Assembly (NCBI RefSeq): GCF_005049105.1
Contig: NZ_SUKA01000001.1
Coordinates: 62,001 to 126,000 of the forward strand
Reading direction: 5' to 3'
DNA: 64,000 nt
Source: Sphingobacterium alkalisoli
GTDB taxonomy: Bacteria; Bacteroidota; Bacteroidia; Sphingobacteriales; Sphingobacteriaceae
Position 1 is the first letter of the stretch; each line of letters begins with the position of its first letter. Below the pieces are notes generated by a model that had not been told where the DNA came from, made no database searches, and was given only the letters and a program-made list of their open reading frames with translations. A program made the position numbers and the translations under genes. Below are positions 53,082 to 61,614 of the stretch, in pieces.

Positions 53082-54121
53082 TCCCGCTACTCCGGTGGAT
53101 ATTGTTACCAATTAGCCTAGCTTACCTCCTCATTGTCTGGGTTAGAAATAAACTTTACGATGAGGGCATTCTAAAAAGCAAATCATTTGATGTACCCAAC
53201 ATTGTGATTGGAAACTTAGCGATAGGAGGGACAGGTAAAAGTCCAATGACAGAATACCTTATTCGTTTATTATCTTCGCATTTTAGGGTAGCAACTTTAA
53301 GTCGTGGATACGGACGTAAAACGTCTGGTTTCCGATATGTTGAGATGACTTCAACAGCTATAGAAGTAGGCGATGAGCCCCTACAATTCAAAACCAAATT
53401 TCCAAAGCTCACTGTGGCAGTTAGCGAAGATAGGTGTAAGGGGATCGAAATATTGAAGAATAGTCACCAGGTTATTATTTTAGATGATGCTTATCAACAT
53501 CGCAGATTAAAACCCGGATATACCGTTTTACTTTTTGATTTTGTTTCTTTATTTTCTACAACTATTACACTCCCGACGGGAAATTTTAGAGATAACTTCT
53601 CGGCTTCAGCTCGGGCAAACTTAATCGTGATCACCAAATGCCCTCGTCAACTTTCATTGGAACAGCGACAACATATAAAGCATCGCATCAGAAAGCATTC
53701 TGAGGCACCAATATTTTATTCTGCCATCAAATACGAGCAACTAAGAGATCGTACGCATTTGCCAGTAGAATTTAATCTATCGGCTTATCATATCCTTTTA
53801 CTCACCGGTATAGCCAATCCCTTACCCCTAAAAGAATATCTTGTTGATAAAGTCATTTCCATTAAACAATTAACTTTTCCCGATCATCATAATTTTAGTG
53901 AAACGGACTATATTAAAATCCACTCTGCTTTTCAAAACATTACGGGAAATAAAATAATTATTACCACAGAAAAAGATATACACCGCCTCCAGGACAAGAT
54001 CTTATCGGCTATTCCAATATATTATATTCCCGTACAATTAGACTTTATTACCGATCAGAGTACATTTGATCAGCATATATTAAACTACCTTTCTCATGCT
54101 CAAAGTGTTAATGAACATTAA
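53078..54121 (+). CDS. lpxK: tetraacyldisaccharide 4'-kinase
   Basis: LpxK phosphorylates the lipid A disaccharide at the 4' position, at the inner face of the cytoplasmic membrane. The 347-residue protein has an N-terminal membrane-interacting helix (WILLPISLAYLLIVWVRNKL), the P-loop VIGNLAIGGTGKSPMTEYLI near residues 43-62, VATLSRGYGRKTSGF near 72-86 and IILDDAYQHRRLKPG near 133-147. The ATGA overlap with gldH at 53078-53081 indicates coupled translation. Length and motifs are standard. Confidence 0.95.
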   Translation: MIPLLRWILLPISLAYLLIVWVRNKLYDEGILKSKSFDVPNIVIGNLAIGGTGKSPMTEYLIRLLSSHFRVATLSRGYGRKTSGFRYVEMTSTAIEVGDEPLQFKTKFPKLTVAVSEDRCKGIEILKNSHQVIILDDAYQHRRLKPGYTVLLFDFVSLFSTTITLPTGNFRDNFSASARANLIVITKCPRQLSLEQRQHIKHRIRKHSEAPIFYSAIKYEQLRDRTHLPVEFNLSAYHILLLTGIANPLPLKEYLVDKVISIKQLTFPDHHNFSETDYIKIHSAFQNITGNKIIITTEKDIHRLQDKILSAIPIYYIPVQLDFITDQSTFDQHILNYLSHAQSVNEH

Positions 54122-54210
54122 TAAAGGTTAATGTTTACTAAACTTCTTCCTTTTGTGCTTTTTTATAGAATAAATTCCTGATTTTTATTCTACATAAGAT
54201 CATTAATAGT

Positions 54211-54606
54211 ATGCATATGAAAAATTTAATATTAGTATTAATAGCTATAACCCTATCTGCCTCTGCAGCTGTAGGCCAAGAAAGGGGTAATCGTCAAGGA
54301 CTGGGTCAAAATAGAACGCCAGAAGAAAGAGCTAAAGCAGAAGTAGAAAGACTCGGTACCGCCTTAAATTTAGATCAAAGTCAACGTGATTCTATTTATA
54401 AACATTCCCTTGAACAGACTAAAAAGCAACAGGCCTTATTTCAACAAGGGGGTGGAGACAGGGAAAAACGCTTAGAACAAATGAAATCTTCTCGAAATGA
54501 ATACGATACAAAGATCAAATCCTTTTTGACCGAAGATCAAATCAAAAAGTATGAAGAGGTACAAAAAGGGCGAGTACAACGCAGGCAAGCGAGAAGTAAA
54601 GAGTAA
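54211..54606 (+). CDS. small secreted helical protein (paralogue of the next gene)
   Basis: A 131-residue protein with a signal peptide (residues 1-24, ending SAAVGQ) and a Gln/Arg/Lys-rich helical body (TPEERAKAEVERLGTALNL near 36-54, IKSFLTEDQIKKYEEVQKG near 102-120). The pattern of PEERA, a hydrophobic helix, SQRDSIY and LTEDQ recalls Spy/LTxxQ-like periplasmic proteins, which bind unfolded proteins or metals, but the match is loose. ATG 54217 is an alternative start two codons inward. The next gene has the same layout. Confidence 0.65.
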   Translation: MHMKNLILVLIAITLSASAAVGQERGNRQGLGQNRTPEERAKAEVERLGTALNLDQSQRDSIYKHSLEQTKKQQALFQQGGGDREKRLEQMKSSRNEYDTKIKSFLTEDQIKKYEEVQKGRVQRRQARSKE

Positions 54607-54627
54607 TAATCTCAATATTAGACAGTT

Positions 54628-54657
54628 AAAGGGTGAATAATAAATTATTCACCCTTT
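54628..54657 (+). terminator. terminator between the two small secreted protein genes
   Basis: AAAGGGTGAATAAT (54628-54641) pairs with ATTATTCACCCTTT (54644-54657) and is followed by further T. It separates the two paralogous genes, which are therefore likely transcribed independently. Confidence 0.85.
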
Positions 54658-54786
54658 TTAATTTGTTAAATCATGTTAAAATGTAACAAAATAGATACAT
54701 TAATACAACATATTTGTGTTTTTGGCTGTTATTATATCAACAACGGTTAAAAATATAATATTTAAACATTTTAAAAATTTAATGCT

Positions 54787-55161
54787 ATGAAAAAATTAAT
54801 TTTAACAGGATTGAGCTTCTTATTTGCTATTACATTAACATTTGCTCAACAAGGTACACCAGAGGAAAAAGCAACGGAAGTAGTAACAACGCTTACCGAA
54901 AAATTGACGCTCACTGAAGAACAGCAGGCTTCCGTATATAATATTGTTTTAGAGAAAAAGACAGCAAAATATGCGCTAAAAGCAGATACTACATTATCTG
55001 AAGATGTGATTAATGAACAAATCTCGACATTGACTTCGACAGCGGATGCAAAAATATCAGAGTTGCTTACTGAAGAACAAAAACCCGAATTTGTTAAATA
55101 TATCGAAGAACGTAATGCTAAAAAAGCTGAAAAAACCTCTTCTATGCAACCAGTACAATAA
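54787..55161 (+). CDS. small secreted helical protein (paralogue of the preceding gene)
   Basis: A 124-residue protein with a signal peptide (residues 1-20, LFAITLTFAQQ). The body repeats the layout of the preceding gene: GTPEEKATEVVTTLTEKLTL near 22-41, then EEQQASVYNIVLEKK near 43-57, and ELLTEEQKPEFVKYIEERNA near 92-111. The two proteins are divergent, sharing pattern rather than extended identity. Spy-like or DUF4168-like helical hairpin proteins are the nearest guess. The gene ends at the bidirectional terminator shared with dnaA. Confidence 0.65.
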   Translation: MKKLILTGLSFLFAITLTFAQQGTPEEKATEVVTTLTEKLTLTEEQQASVYNIVLEKKTAKYALKADTTLSEDVINEQISTLTSTADAKISELLTEEQKPEFVKYIEERNAKKAEKTSSMQPVQ

Positions 55162-55174
55162 TTAAAAATGTAAC

Positions 55175-55220
55175 GTCAATAAAAAAGGAATTCATAAAAA
55201 TGAATTCCTTTTTTATTGAC
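55175..55220. terminator. 21-bp bidirectional terminator before dnaA
   Basis: Arms 55175-55195 and 55200-55220 are perfectly complementary, with loop AAAA and A/T runs that give T-tracts on both strands. It ends the small secreted protein gene and the convergent dnaA transcript. Confidence 0.9.
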
Positions 55221-55229
55221 ATTTGCACC

Positions 55230-56657
55230 TTATGACGCTTTTAATTTCTTTTGGATATCCTGCACATAAGTTTTAAACTTTTTATCCGTTTCAATTAAAT
55301 CCTCTACTGTTTGGCAGGCATAAATAACAGTGGAGTGATCTCTGCCACCAAAAAAATTACCTATTGATTTCAGGGAAGATTTTGTGTGATTTTTAGCTAG
55401 ATACATAGAAATCTGACGGGCCTGTACGATCTCTCTCTTACGCACCTTTGATTTGACCATCTCAACGGGTACTTCGAAATATTCACAAACTAACTTTTGG
55501 ATATATTCCATAGAAATCTCTTTGTTTGTGTTCTTAACAAAATTCTTTAACATAGACTTTGCTAAGTTCAAATCTATTTCTTTCTTATTCAAGGTAGACT
55601 GAGCCAACAAAGATACCATGGCACCTTCTAATTCCCGAACACTATTATCAATTTGTGTAGCAACATATTCTACTACACTATCGGGTAATTCTATACCATC
55701 AGAATACATTTTCTTTTTCAAGATAGCCATTCTAGTCTCCAAATCAGGAATCTGTATATCTGCCGATAATCCCCATTTAAAACGGCTTAATAACCTCTCT
55801 TCTAAACCCGACAAATCTTTGGGCGCTTTATCGGAAGTCAAAATAATCTGCTTTCCCGATTGGTGTAAATGGTTGAATATATGAAAGAATATATCTTGTG
55901 TTTTCTCTTTCCCGGCAAAATTGTGTACATCATCCATTATAATCACGTCCATCGCTTGATAGAAGTTTACAAAATCATTGATGGTATTGTTTTTCAGTGA
56001 ATCAACAAACTGCTGACAGAATTTTTCACAAGACACATAAATAACGAGCTTATCTGAAAGATTTTTCTTAATTTCATTTCCAATAGCTTGCGCTAGGTGA
56101 GTTTTACCTAATCCTACATCTCCATAAATCATTAGTGGATTAAAAGAAGTACCTCCTGGTTTATTAGCAACAGCATATCCAGCTGAACGGGCCAAACGAT
56201 TACATTCACCTTCAATAAAATTATCAAATGTATAGTTTTGATTTAATTGCGGATCTACTTGTAATTTCTTCAATCCAGGAATAACAAAAGGATTCTTGAT
56301 ATTCTTATTAAGCGCTACAGGAACCGGAATTGACTGCTTTTTTGCTTCCGCACCATTTCCAGTTGAAGGAATATTAGTCGTATATGGTATATTAGTCGAA
56401 GATTTTTCTACTACAATATTGTATTCTAGACGACCTTGTTCACCTAAAAACTTTTTAACTGTCTTACGAAGAATACCCACATAGTGCTCTTCCAACCATT
56501 CGTAGAAAAACAAACTTGGTACTTGAATAGTCAAAACGTTTCCTTCCAAACGAACAGCTTTTACCGGCTCGAACCATGTCTTGAAACTTTGTGTTGGGAT
56601 ATTGTCTTTTATAACCTGAAGACAACTATTCCAAACACTTGTGTACGTTTTTTCCAT
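55230..56657 (-). CDS. dnaA: chromosomal replication initiator protein DnaA
   Basis: DnaA binds oriC and opens it for replication. The 475-residue protein has the N-terminal DnaB-interaction domain (SVWNSCLQVIKDNIPTQSFK), a linker, the AAA+ domain with NYTFDNFIEGECNRLARSA near residues 141-159, Walker A GDVGLGKTHLAQAIG near 178-192, Walker B IIMDDVHNF, and the C-terminal DNA-binding motif FGGRDHSTVIYA near 438-449. It is flanked by dxs rather than dnaN. The upstream region has only weak DnaA-box-like sequences. Confidence 0.98.
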   Translation of the reverse strand: MEKTYTSVWNSCLQVIKDNIPTQSFKTWFEPVKAVRLEGNVLTIQVPSLFFYEWLEEHYVGILRKTVKKFLGEQGRLEYNIVVEKSSTNIPYTTNIPSTGNGAEAKKQSIPVPVALNKNIKNPFVIPGLKKLQVDPQLNQNYTFDNFIEGECNRLARSAGYAVANKPGGTSFNPLMIYGDVGLGKTHLAQAIGNEIKKNLSDKLVIYVSCEKFCQQFVDSLKNNTINDFVNFYQAMDVIIMDDVHNFAGKEKTQDIFFHIFNHLHQSGKQIILTSDKAPKDLSGLEERLLSRFKWGLSADIQIPDLETRMAILKKKMYSDGIELPDSVVEYVATQIDNSVRELEGAMVSLLAQSTLNKKEIDLNLAKSMLKNFVKNTNKEISMEYIQKLVCEYFEVPVEMVKSKVRKREIVQARQISMYLAKNHTKSSLKSIGNFFGGRDHSTVIYACQTVEDLIETDKKFKTYVQDIQKKLKAS

Positions 56658-57017
56658 TCCTAAATTGTTAATAACTTGATAACCAATTAATGATATAAAA
56701 AGTGTTTATAACTTTTCCTTACAACGAAGATGACAAAAATTTTTCAGCTAAAAAATTAAAAAATTAAAAAAAACACAACTTACTATATTACAATTATTTA
56801 AAGTAATTTTAGTGTTATTTTCAGCGAATTAATGTCTGTCAACTTATACTTTTCAACAGCCAAAATTTTAGTAAAAATTTTAGTAAATTTTATGTTTGAA
56901 TCTATGGTAGTTATTAAAAATGTGGAAAACTCTAACTATAAAATTTGTCAAAGTTTTACCACAAAAAATAAGCCACAAATACTTGTGGCTCAATTGATTT
57001 TTACGAATAGATAGCCC
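56658..57017. other. 360-base AT-rich region between dxs and dnaA
   Basis: It holds the dnaA promoter and the dxs terminator (56964-56990). Candidate DnaA boxes with one mismatch to TTATNCACA occur at 56703-56711 (TGTTTATAA, reverse) and 56921-56929 (TGTGGAAAA, reverse); no perfect box is present. A run of A and T near 56735-56800 could unwind easily. A 60-codon frame at 56832-57014 is very AT-rich and lacks coding character. I do not call an origin. Confidence 0.4.
56964..56990 (-). terminator. intrinsic terminator of dxs
   Basis: AGCCACAA (56971-56978) and TTGTGGCT (56983-56990) form a hairpin with a 4-base loop, followed on the minus strand by TATTTTTT. It starts 27 bases after the dxs stop codon. 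Confidence 0.9.
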
Positions 57018-58946
57018 TTAACTTACCATACTATCCGTAGGCATTGCTTTTGCTATTCTGCGACATTCTTCAGTAATAGCTTTTGCATCATAATAGCAGA
57101 TACTCCATAATTCGGACTGTTCACCATGCTCTACAATACTGTCCGGAATTCCCAAACGCCTTACTTGTGCTTGGTAATTGTGATCTGTCATAAACTCTAC
57201 CACGGCAGATCCAATTCCGCCAGGTAAACAACCATCCTCCACTGTGATCACCTTATTAAATTTATGGAACACCTCATGCAGCATTTCCTCATCTAAGGGC
57301 TTAGCAAAACGCAAATCATAGTGAGCAGGATAAATGCCTTCTGTATTTAGTACAGTTATTGCTTTCGTTGCTTCATTACCAATGTGTCCGAAAGTTAAGA
57401 TAGCAACATCTTCTCCATCTACAATCTTTCTTCCTTTTCCAATCTTAATTTCTCTAAAAGGCCTTTTCCAATCCGCCATCACCCCGTTACCTCTTGGATA
57501 ACGAATTACAAAAGGACCTTTATCGTCCAATTGCGATGTATACATCAGATTACGTAGTTCCTCTTCGTTCATTGGCGAAGAAACAATTAGGTTGGGAACA
57601 CAACGCATATAGGCGATATCGTATGCTCCATGATGTGTAGGACCATCGGCTCCTACTAAACCAGCTCGATCAAGACAAAACACAACATTTAACTTCTGCA
57701 ATGCTACATCATGTATAACCTGATCGTAGGCCCGTTGCATGAAAGATGAATAAATATTACAAAAGGGAACCAATCCCTGTGCTGCGATACCCGCACTAAA
57801 TGTAACAGCATGTTGCTCCGCTATACCTACATCAAAAGCACGCGCAGGCATTTCCTTCATCATGATGTTCATAGAAGAACCCGAAGGCATAGCCGGGGTC
57901 ACACCCATAATTTTAGCATTAACTTCTGCCAGTTCTACTAATGTATATCCGAAAACATCTTGATATTTTGGAGGTTGAGGTTTATCCGATAAAGACTTCT
58001 TAATTTCCCCTGTAATTTTATCAAACAAACCGGGAGCGTGCCATTTCGTTTGATCCTTTTCAGCCAGCGCATAACCTTTTCCTTTTACCGTAACGGCATG
58101 TAATAATTTTGGTCCAGGAATATGTTTAAGATCTTCGATCGTTTTTACCAACTTATTAACATCATGCCCATCCACAGGACCAAAATATCTGAAGTTGAGT
58201 GATTCGAATAGATTTGCATTTTTTAATAACGTTCCTTTGATACTTTGCTCCAATTTTTTAGCCCATCCATATGCATCTGGTCCGTTTTTTGAAATCTTAG
58301 CTAATACAGAAATCAAATCGTCGCGAAATTTATTGTAGCTTTTTGATGTTGTAATACTGGTTAAATATTCCTTTAATGCACCTACATTTGGATCTATCGA
58401 CATACAATTATCATTAAGGATAACCAATAAATTTGATTTTTCTATCCCCGCATGATTTAATGCTTCGAAAGCCATACCCCCAGTCAGCGCACCGTCGCCT
58501 ATAACTGCAACATGTTGTCTATCTGTCTCTCCTTTGTATTCAGAAGCCACAGCCATGCCTAAAGCTGCCGAAATCGATGTGGAAGAATGTCCTACACCAA
58601 ATGAATCATATTCGCTTTCGCTACGCTTAGGAAAGCCCGAAAGTCCCCCAAATATTCTATTCGTATGAAAATTTTCACGTCTACCTGTTAATATTTTATG
58701 GCCATATGCCTGATGCCCTACATCAAATATAATCTGATCATAAGGGGTATTTAATACGTAATGTAACGCAACTGTCAATTCAACAACTCCTAAACTAGCA
58801 GCAAAATGTCCTCCGTTAACAGATACGATATCAATTATATATTGTCTCAGCTCTCTACATACTTCCTCTAAATCAGATTCCTTAAGTTGTCGTAAATCAG
58901 ATGGATAGATTATATTCCGTAGGAGCGCTCCTGCCTCTATTTGCAT
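57018..58946 (-). CDS. dxs: 1-deoxy-D-xylulose-5-phosphate synthase
   Basis: Dxs condenses pyruvate and glyceraldehyde 3-phosphate, the first step of the MEP isoprenoid pathway. The 642-residue thiamine diphosphate enzyme has [20 protein letters not shown] near residues 47-66, [13 protein letters not shown], the TPP motif [18 protein letters not shown] near 149-166, the transketolase-like middle domain with [34 protein letters not shown] near 430-444, and a C-terminal domain starting VITVEDG. Its terminator lies before dnaA. Length is standard. Confidence 0.97.
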   Translation of the reverse strand: MQIEAGALLRNIIYPSDLRQLKESDLEEVCRELRQYIIDIVSVNGGHFAASLGVVELTVALHYVLNTPYDQIIFDVGHQAYGHKILTGRRENFHTNRIFGGLSGFPKRSESEYDSFGVGHSSTSISAALGMAVASEYKGETDRQHVAVIGDGALTGGMAFEALNHAGIEKSNLLVILNDNCMSIDPNVGALKEYLTSITTSKSYNKFRDDLISVLAKISKNGPDAYGWAKKLEQSIKGTLLKNANLFESLNFRYFGPVDGHDVNKLVKTIEDLKHIPGPKLLHAVTVKGKGYALAEKDQTKWHAPGLFDKITGEIKKSLSDKPQPPKYQDVFGYTLVELAEVNAKIMGVTPAMPSGSSMNIMMKEMPARAFDVGIAEQHAVTFSAGIAAQGLVPFCNIYSSFMQRAYDQVIHDVALQKLNVVFCLDRAGLVGADGPTHHGAYDIAYMRCVPNLIVSSPMNEEELRNLMYTSQLDDKGPFVIRYPRGNGVMADWKRPFREIKIGKGRKIVDGEDVAILTFGHIGNEATKAITVLNTEGIYPAHYDLRFAKPLDEEMLHEVFHKFNKVITVEDGCLPGGIGSAVVEFMTDHNYQAQVRRLGIPDSIVEHGEQSELWSICYYDAKAITEECRRIAKAMPTDSMVS

Positions 58947-59073
58947 AACTTGAAAATTTCAAAATAAGATACAAAGTAACAATTTATTCTATAAATACTA
59001 GAACAATATAAGCAAATAAAAGTTTAGCTCCACCTGTATCTCGATATAAACCATTTGCAGCTAAAAATATTAT

Positions 59074-59104
59074 TTGTAAAAAAAATCAAGTTTGTCTAAG
59101 TTTG
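59074..59104 (+). promoter_or_regulatory. scpA promoter (TTG-N20-TAAGTTTG)
   Basis: TTG at 59074-59076, a 20-base spacer ending TTTGTC, and TAAGTTTG at 59097-59104, 9 bases before the ATG at 59114. The box overlaps an in-frame TTG start at 59102, which I therefore reject. Confidence 0.65.
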
Positions 59105-59113
59105 AAAGAGTTT

Positions 59114-59866
59114 ATGGAAGCTATTAGTTACGAAATCAAATTAGAACAATTCGAGGGTCCTTTTGATTTATTATTGTTCTTTATTGAGCGTGATGAATTA
59201 AATATACATGATATTCCAATTTCTAGAATTACAGATGACTTTTTAGATTACATCCAAAAAATGCAATCTTTAAATATGGAATTGGCAAGTGAATTTATTT
59301 TTGTAGCCTCTACTTTAATGCGTATTAAAGCAAAAATGCTACTTCCAAGACCTGATCTTGATCAGAATGAAAACGAAATAGATTTAAAAGAACAACTCGT
59401 ACAAAAATTGATTCTCTACAAGCAATTCAAAGACGTATGTGAACATCTCAAAGAAGCTGAGGATAAAAGATCAAAGCTACATATCCGGGGTAACATTACC
59501 CATGATTTAAAGAATACAAAACGTCAGATCACAGAAGAAGAACTTTCCTCCTTTGATTTATATAAGTTGATGATGGTTTATGAGAAAATGATGTATCATT
59601 TTACGCACCGCATACTTCCTGTAACACATACCGTTGTCAAATTTCCCTACACCATCGAACAGCAGAAGAAAGCTATTTCCCAGTTAATAGAACTCAACAA
59701 AAAACTCGATTTCCAAAACATTCTAAAGAATTCAGAAAACAAAGTACATTTTGTCTTTAATTTCCTTGCTATTCTTGAGATGCTTCAGCAAAAACTACTG
59801 GAAATTGAAGTGGGGATTGGATATAATAATTTTTCAGTGGAGAAAAGAGCAATTGAATTAAATTAA
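59114..59866 (+). CDS. scpA: segregation and condensation protein A
   Basis: ScpA is the kleisin that bridges the SMC dimer in chromosome condensation. The 250-residue protein starts MEAISYEIKLEQFEGPFDLL with LFFIERDELNIHDIPIS (SMC-binding helix, residues 20-37), then LASEFIFVASTLMRIKAKML near 57-76 and a C-terminal winged-helix segment with VHFVFNFLAILEMLQQKLLE. A TTG at 59102 would add four residues but lies in the promoter box. scpB is not adjacent. It ends overlapping the convergent enoyl-CoA hydratase gene by four bases. Confidence 0.94.
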   Translation: MEAISYEIKLEQFEGPFDLLLFFIERDELNIHDIPISRITDDFLDYIQKMQSLNMELASEFIFVASTLMRIKAKMLLPRPDLDQNENEIDLKEQLVQKLILYKQFKDVCEHLKEAEDKRSKLHIRGNITHDLKNTKRQITEEELSSFDLYKLMMVYEKMMYHFTHRILPVTHTVVKFPYTIEQQKKAISQLIELNKKLDFQNILKNSENKVHFVFNFLAILEMLQQKLLEIEVGIGYNNFSVEKRAIELN

Positions 59867-60567
59867 TGTTTCTTCAAACTATCTAAGCAGTTTTTGAGAT
59901 ATGCAAATTGTTCGTCCTTCGTCTTGCTGGGTATCTGTCTCAAAGCCTGAATACCGGCCATCAACGCTTTAGTATTACGGTTTTCAAAGGAGGTGGTAAG
60001 CGATTCAATGGTATTATCATCTATAAACCCATCGACAATACCAAGGGCTATGGCTTCTTCCACATCAAAATATTCGGTTTGTAGACATAGCTGTAATACC
60101 TTTTTTTCGGGCATTACTTTAAGCAAACTTGCCATCACCTGAAATGGAAAAAGCCCCAAGGCTAACTCAGGAAGTTTAAACAGCGTCTCCTTTTTACAAT
60201 AGACGTAGCTGCAACCTAGAATAATGAGAAAACCCCCCGCAATAACATTTCCCTCTACGATCGCTATCGAAGGCTTTAGAAGACTATCAAATACCTGCCC
60301 TAAGGAAATATCCTGATTAGGAATGGACAGATTAGGAGTATCAAGCGCGGCATTTTCAAACGTATGAAGATCCATTCCTGCACAAAAAACCGGACCTTCT
60401 GCTTTAATTATTACGGCTTTGATGGCATCATCAGCATTGGCCAATTCAAACGCATGTGCTATTTCATTGACCATTGTAGGTGTAAACGCATTTCTTTTTT
60501 CCGGGCGAGCCAATGTCAGAATAAATCTAAAATCCTTCTTTTCTATTTTTATAAAATTATACTTCAT
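59863..60567 (-). CDS. enoyl-CoA hydratase/isomerase family protein
   Basis: A 234-residue crotonase-fold protein. The oxyanion-hole motifs are seen as GPVFCAGMDLHTFE near residues 59-72 and VEGNVIAGGFLIILGCSYV near 104-122, with FKLPELALGLFPF near 132-144 holding the Glu of the usual PE.LG motif. It lies in the same direction as the HMG-CoA lyase and acyl-CoA dehydrogenase genes, so it may be the methylglutaconyl-CoA hydratase of leucine degradation. It is shorter than typical (about 255-265 residues), so an isomerase or other crotonase role is possible. The heptamer array is in the gap upstream. Confidence 0.75.
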   Translation of the reverse strand: MKYNFIKIEKKDFRFILTLARPEKRNAFTPTMVNEIAHAFELANADDAIKAVIIKAEGPVFCAGMDLHTFENAALDTPNLSIPNQDISLGQVFDSLLKPSIAIVEGNVIAGGFLIILGCSYVYCKKETLFKLPELALGLFPFQVMASLLKVMPEKKVLQLCLQTEYFDVEEAIALGIVDGFIDDNTIESLTTSFENRNTKALMAGIQALRQIPSKTKDEQFAYLKNCLDSLKKH

Positions 60568-60673
60568 TATTCGATACCCCCGCTTAATCTAAAGATATAC
60601 TTTTTTATATGCTACAGCGAATATTCTATTTCGTGGATTCCACTAAATCTTGTAATTTTATCCTTTATTTTTA

Positions 60674-60770
60674 ATCTAACATCTAACATCTAACATCTAA
60701 CATCTAACATCTAACATCTAACATCTAACATCTAACATCTAACATCTAACATCTAACATCTAACATCTAC
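60674..60770. repeat. tandem heptamer repeat, ATCTAAC x 13.9
   Basis: Thirteen perfect copies of ATCTAAC (60674-60764) followed by a partial ATCTAC. On the minus strand the first unit supplies the TAG stop of the HMG-CoA lyase gene; the rest lies between that gene and the enoyl-CoA hydratase gene downstream. The perfect copies point to recent slippage and probable length variation between strains. Confidence 0.97.
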
Positions 60771-61614
60771 TTATCAACTCTTGAAAACCTACTAATAATG
60801 ATCTTCGTTGCGTTAGATTTCCTTTTCCAAACCTATCCAAAAGCATTTCCGAAGGTATATTGCCTACCAACTCATCTTGGGCAAAAGGACATCCTCCATA
60901 TCCCAGTATCGCACCTTCAAATGTCCTGCATCCTACATCATAGGCCGCATTTATTTTTAAAAGTGCCAAATCGACACTGCTATGCAAATGAATACTAAAA
61001 TCCAACTCTGGAAAGTTTGCAAATAATGACCCCAAAAGTTCCTTTATCAGTAAAGGAGAGGCCTGCGATGTGGTATCAGCAATTGAAAATCTGCGAATAC
61101 CTATTTCTTTAAGCTTTCCAACCCACTCCAGCACAATATCTATATCCCATCTATCTCCATATGGATTACCAAAAGCCATAGAAATATAAATCAATAATTG
61201 CTGAGCAGGAGTGCGATCCAAAATATCTTTACACGCTCTCACCTTACCATAGGTGTCGGATATAGATGAGTTTGTATTTCGTTGTTGAAACGTCTCAGAA
61301 ATAGAAAATGGGTATCCCAAATAGTCAATTTTTTCAAATTGACAACCAATTTCAGCACCTTTTTCATTGGCTATAATGGCAATTAATTTGACATGATCAT
61401 CCTTTTGAATTAGATCGATAAGCGAAATAGTGTCCCTCATTTGAGGGACCGCTTTTGATGAAACAAAACTTCCACAATCAATATAATCAAAAAGCTCACT
61501 CGCTATCAATTGATTAATATATTTTGCTTTCTTTTCCGTCGGTATAAAATGAGCTATACCCTGTATAGCATCTCTAGGACAATCCACCAATTGAATATCT
61601 GCTCTATTTAACAT
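60760..61614 (-). CDS. hydroxymethylglutaryl-CoA lyase
   Basis: The enzyme splits HMG-CoA to acetyl-CoA and acetoacetate, the last step of leucine degradation. The 284-residue TIM-barrel protein has LVDCPRDAIQG near residues 9-19, GSFVSSKAVPQMRDT near 47-61, SIADTTSQASP near 176-186, HLHSSVDLAL near 204-213 and the active-site loop GGCPFAQDELVGN near 239-251. The loop keeps the Cys but differs from the usual GCPFAPGASGN. It overlaps the acyl-CoA dehydrogenase gene by 11 bases, and its stop codon lies in the heptamer array. Confidence 0.88.
   Translation of the reverse strand: MLNRADIQLVDCPRDAIQGIAHFIPTEKKAKYINQLIASELFDYIDCGSFVSSKAVPQMRDTISLIDLIQKDDHVKLIAIIANEKGAEIGCQFEKIDYLGYPFSISETFQQRNTNSSISDTYGKVRACKDILDRTPAQQLLIYISMAFGNPYGDRWDIDIVLEWVGKLKEIGIRRFSIADTTSQASPLLIKELLGSLFANFPELDFSIHLHSSVDLALLKINAAYDVGCRTFEGAILGYGGCPFAQDELVGNIPSEMLLDRFGKGNLTQRRSLLVGFQELISRC

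Noticed and set aside
56832..57014. 60-codon AT-rich frame between dxs and dnaA
   Set aside because: It overlaps the dxs terminator and has the composition of an AT-rich spacer.
56658..57017. Replication origin next to dnaA
   Set aside because: Only near-match DnaA boxes and no cluster of them; skew cannot be judged from one window.
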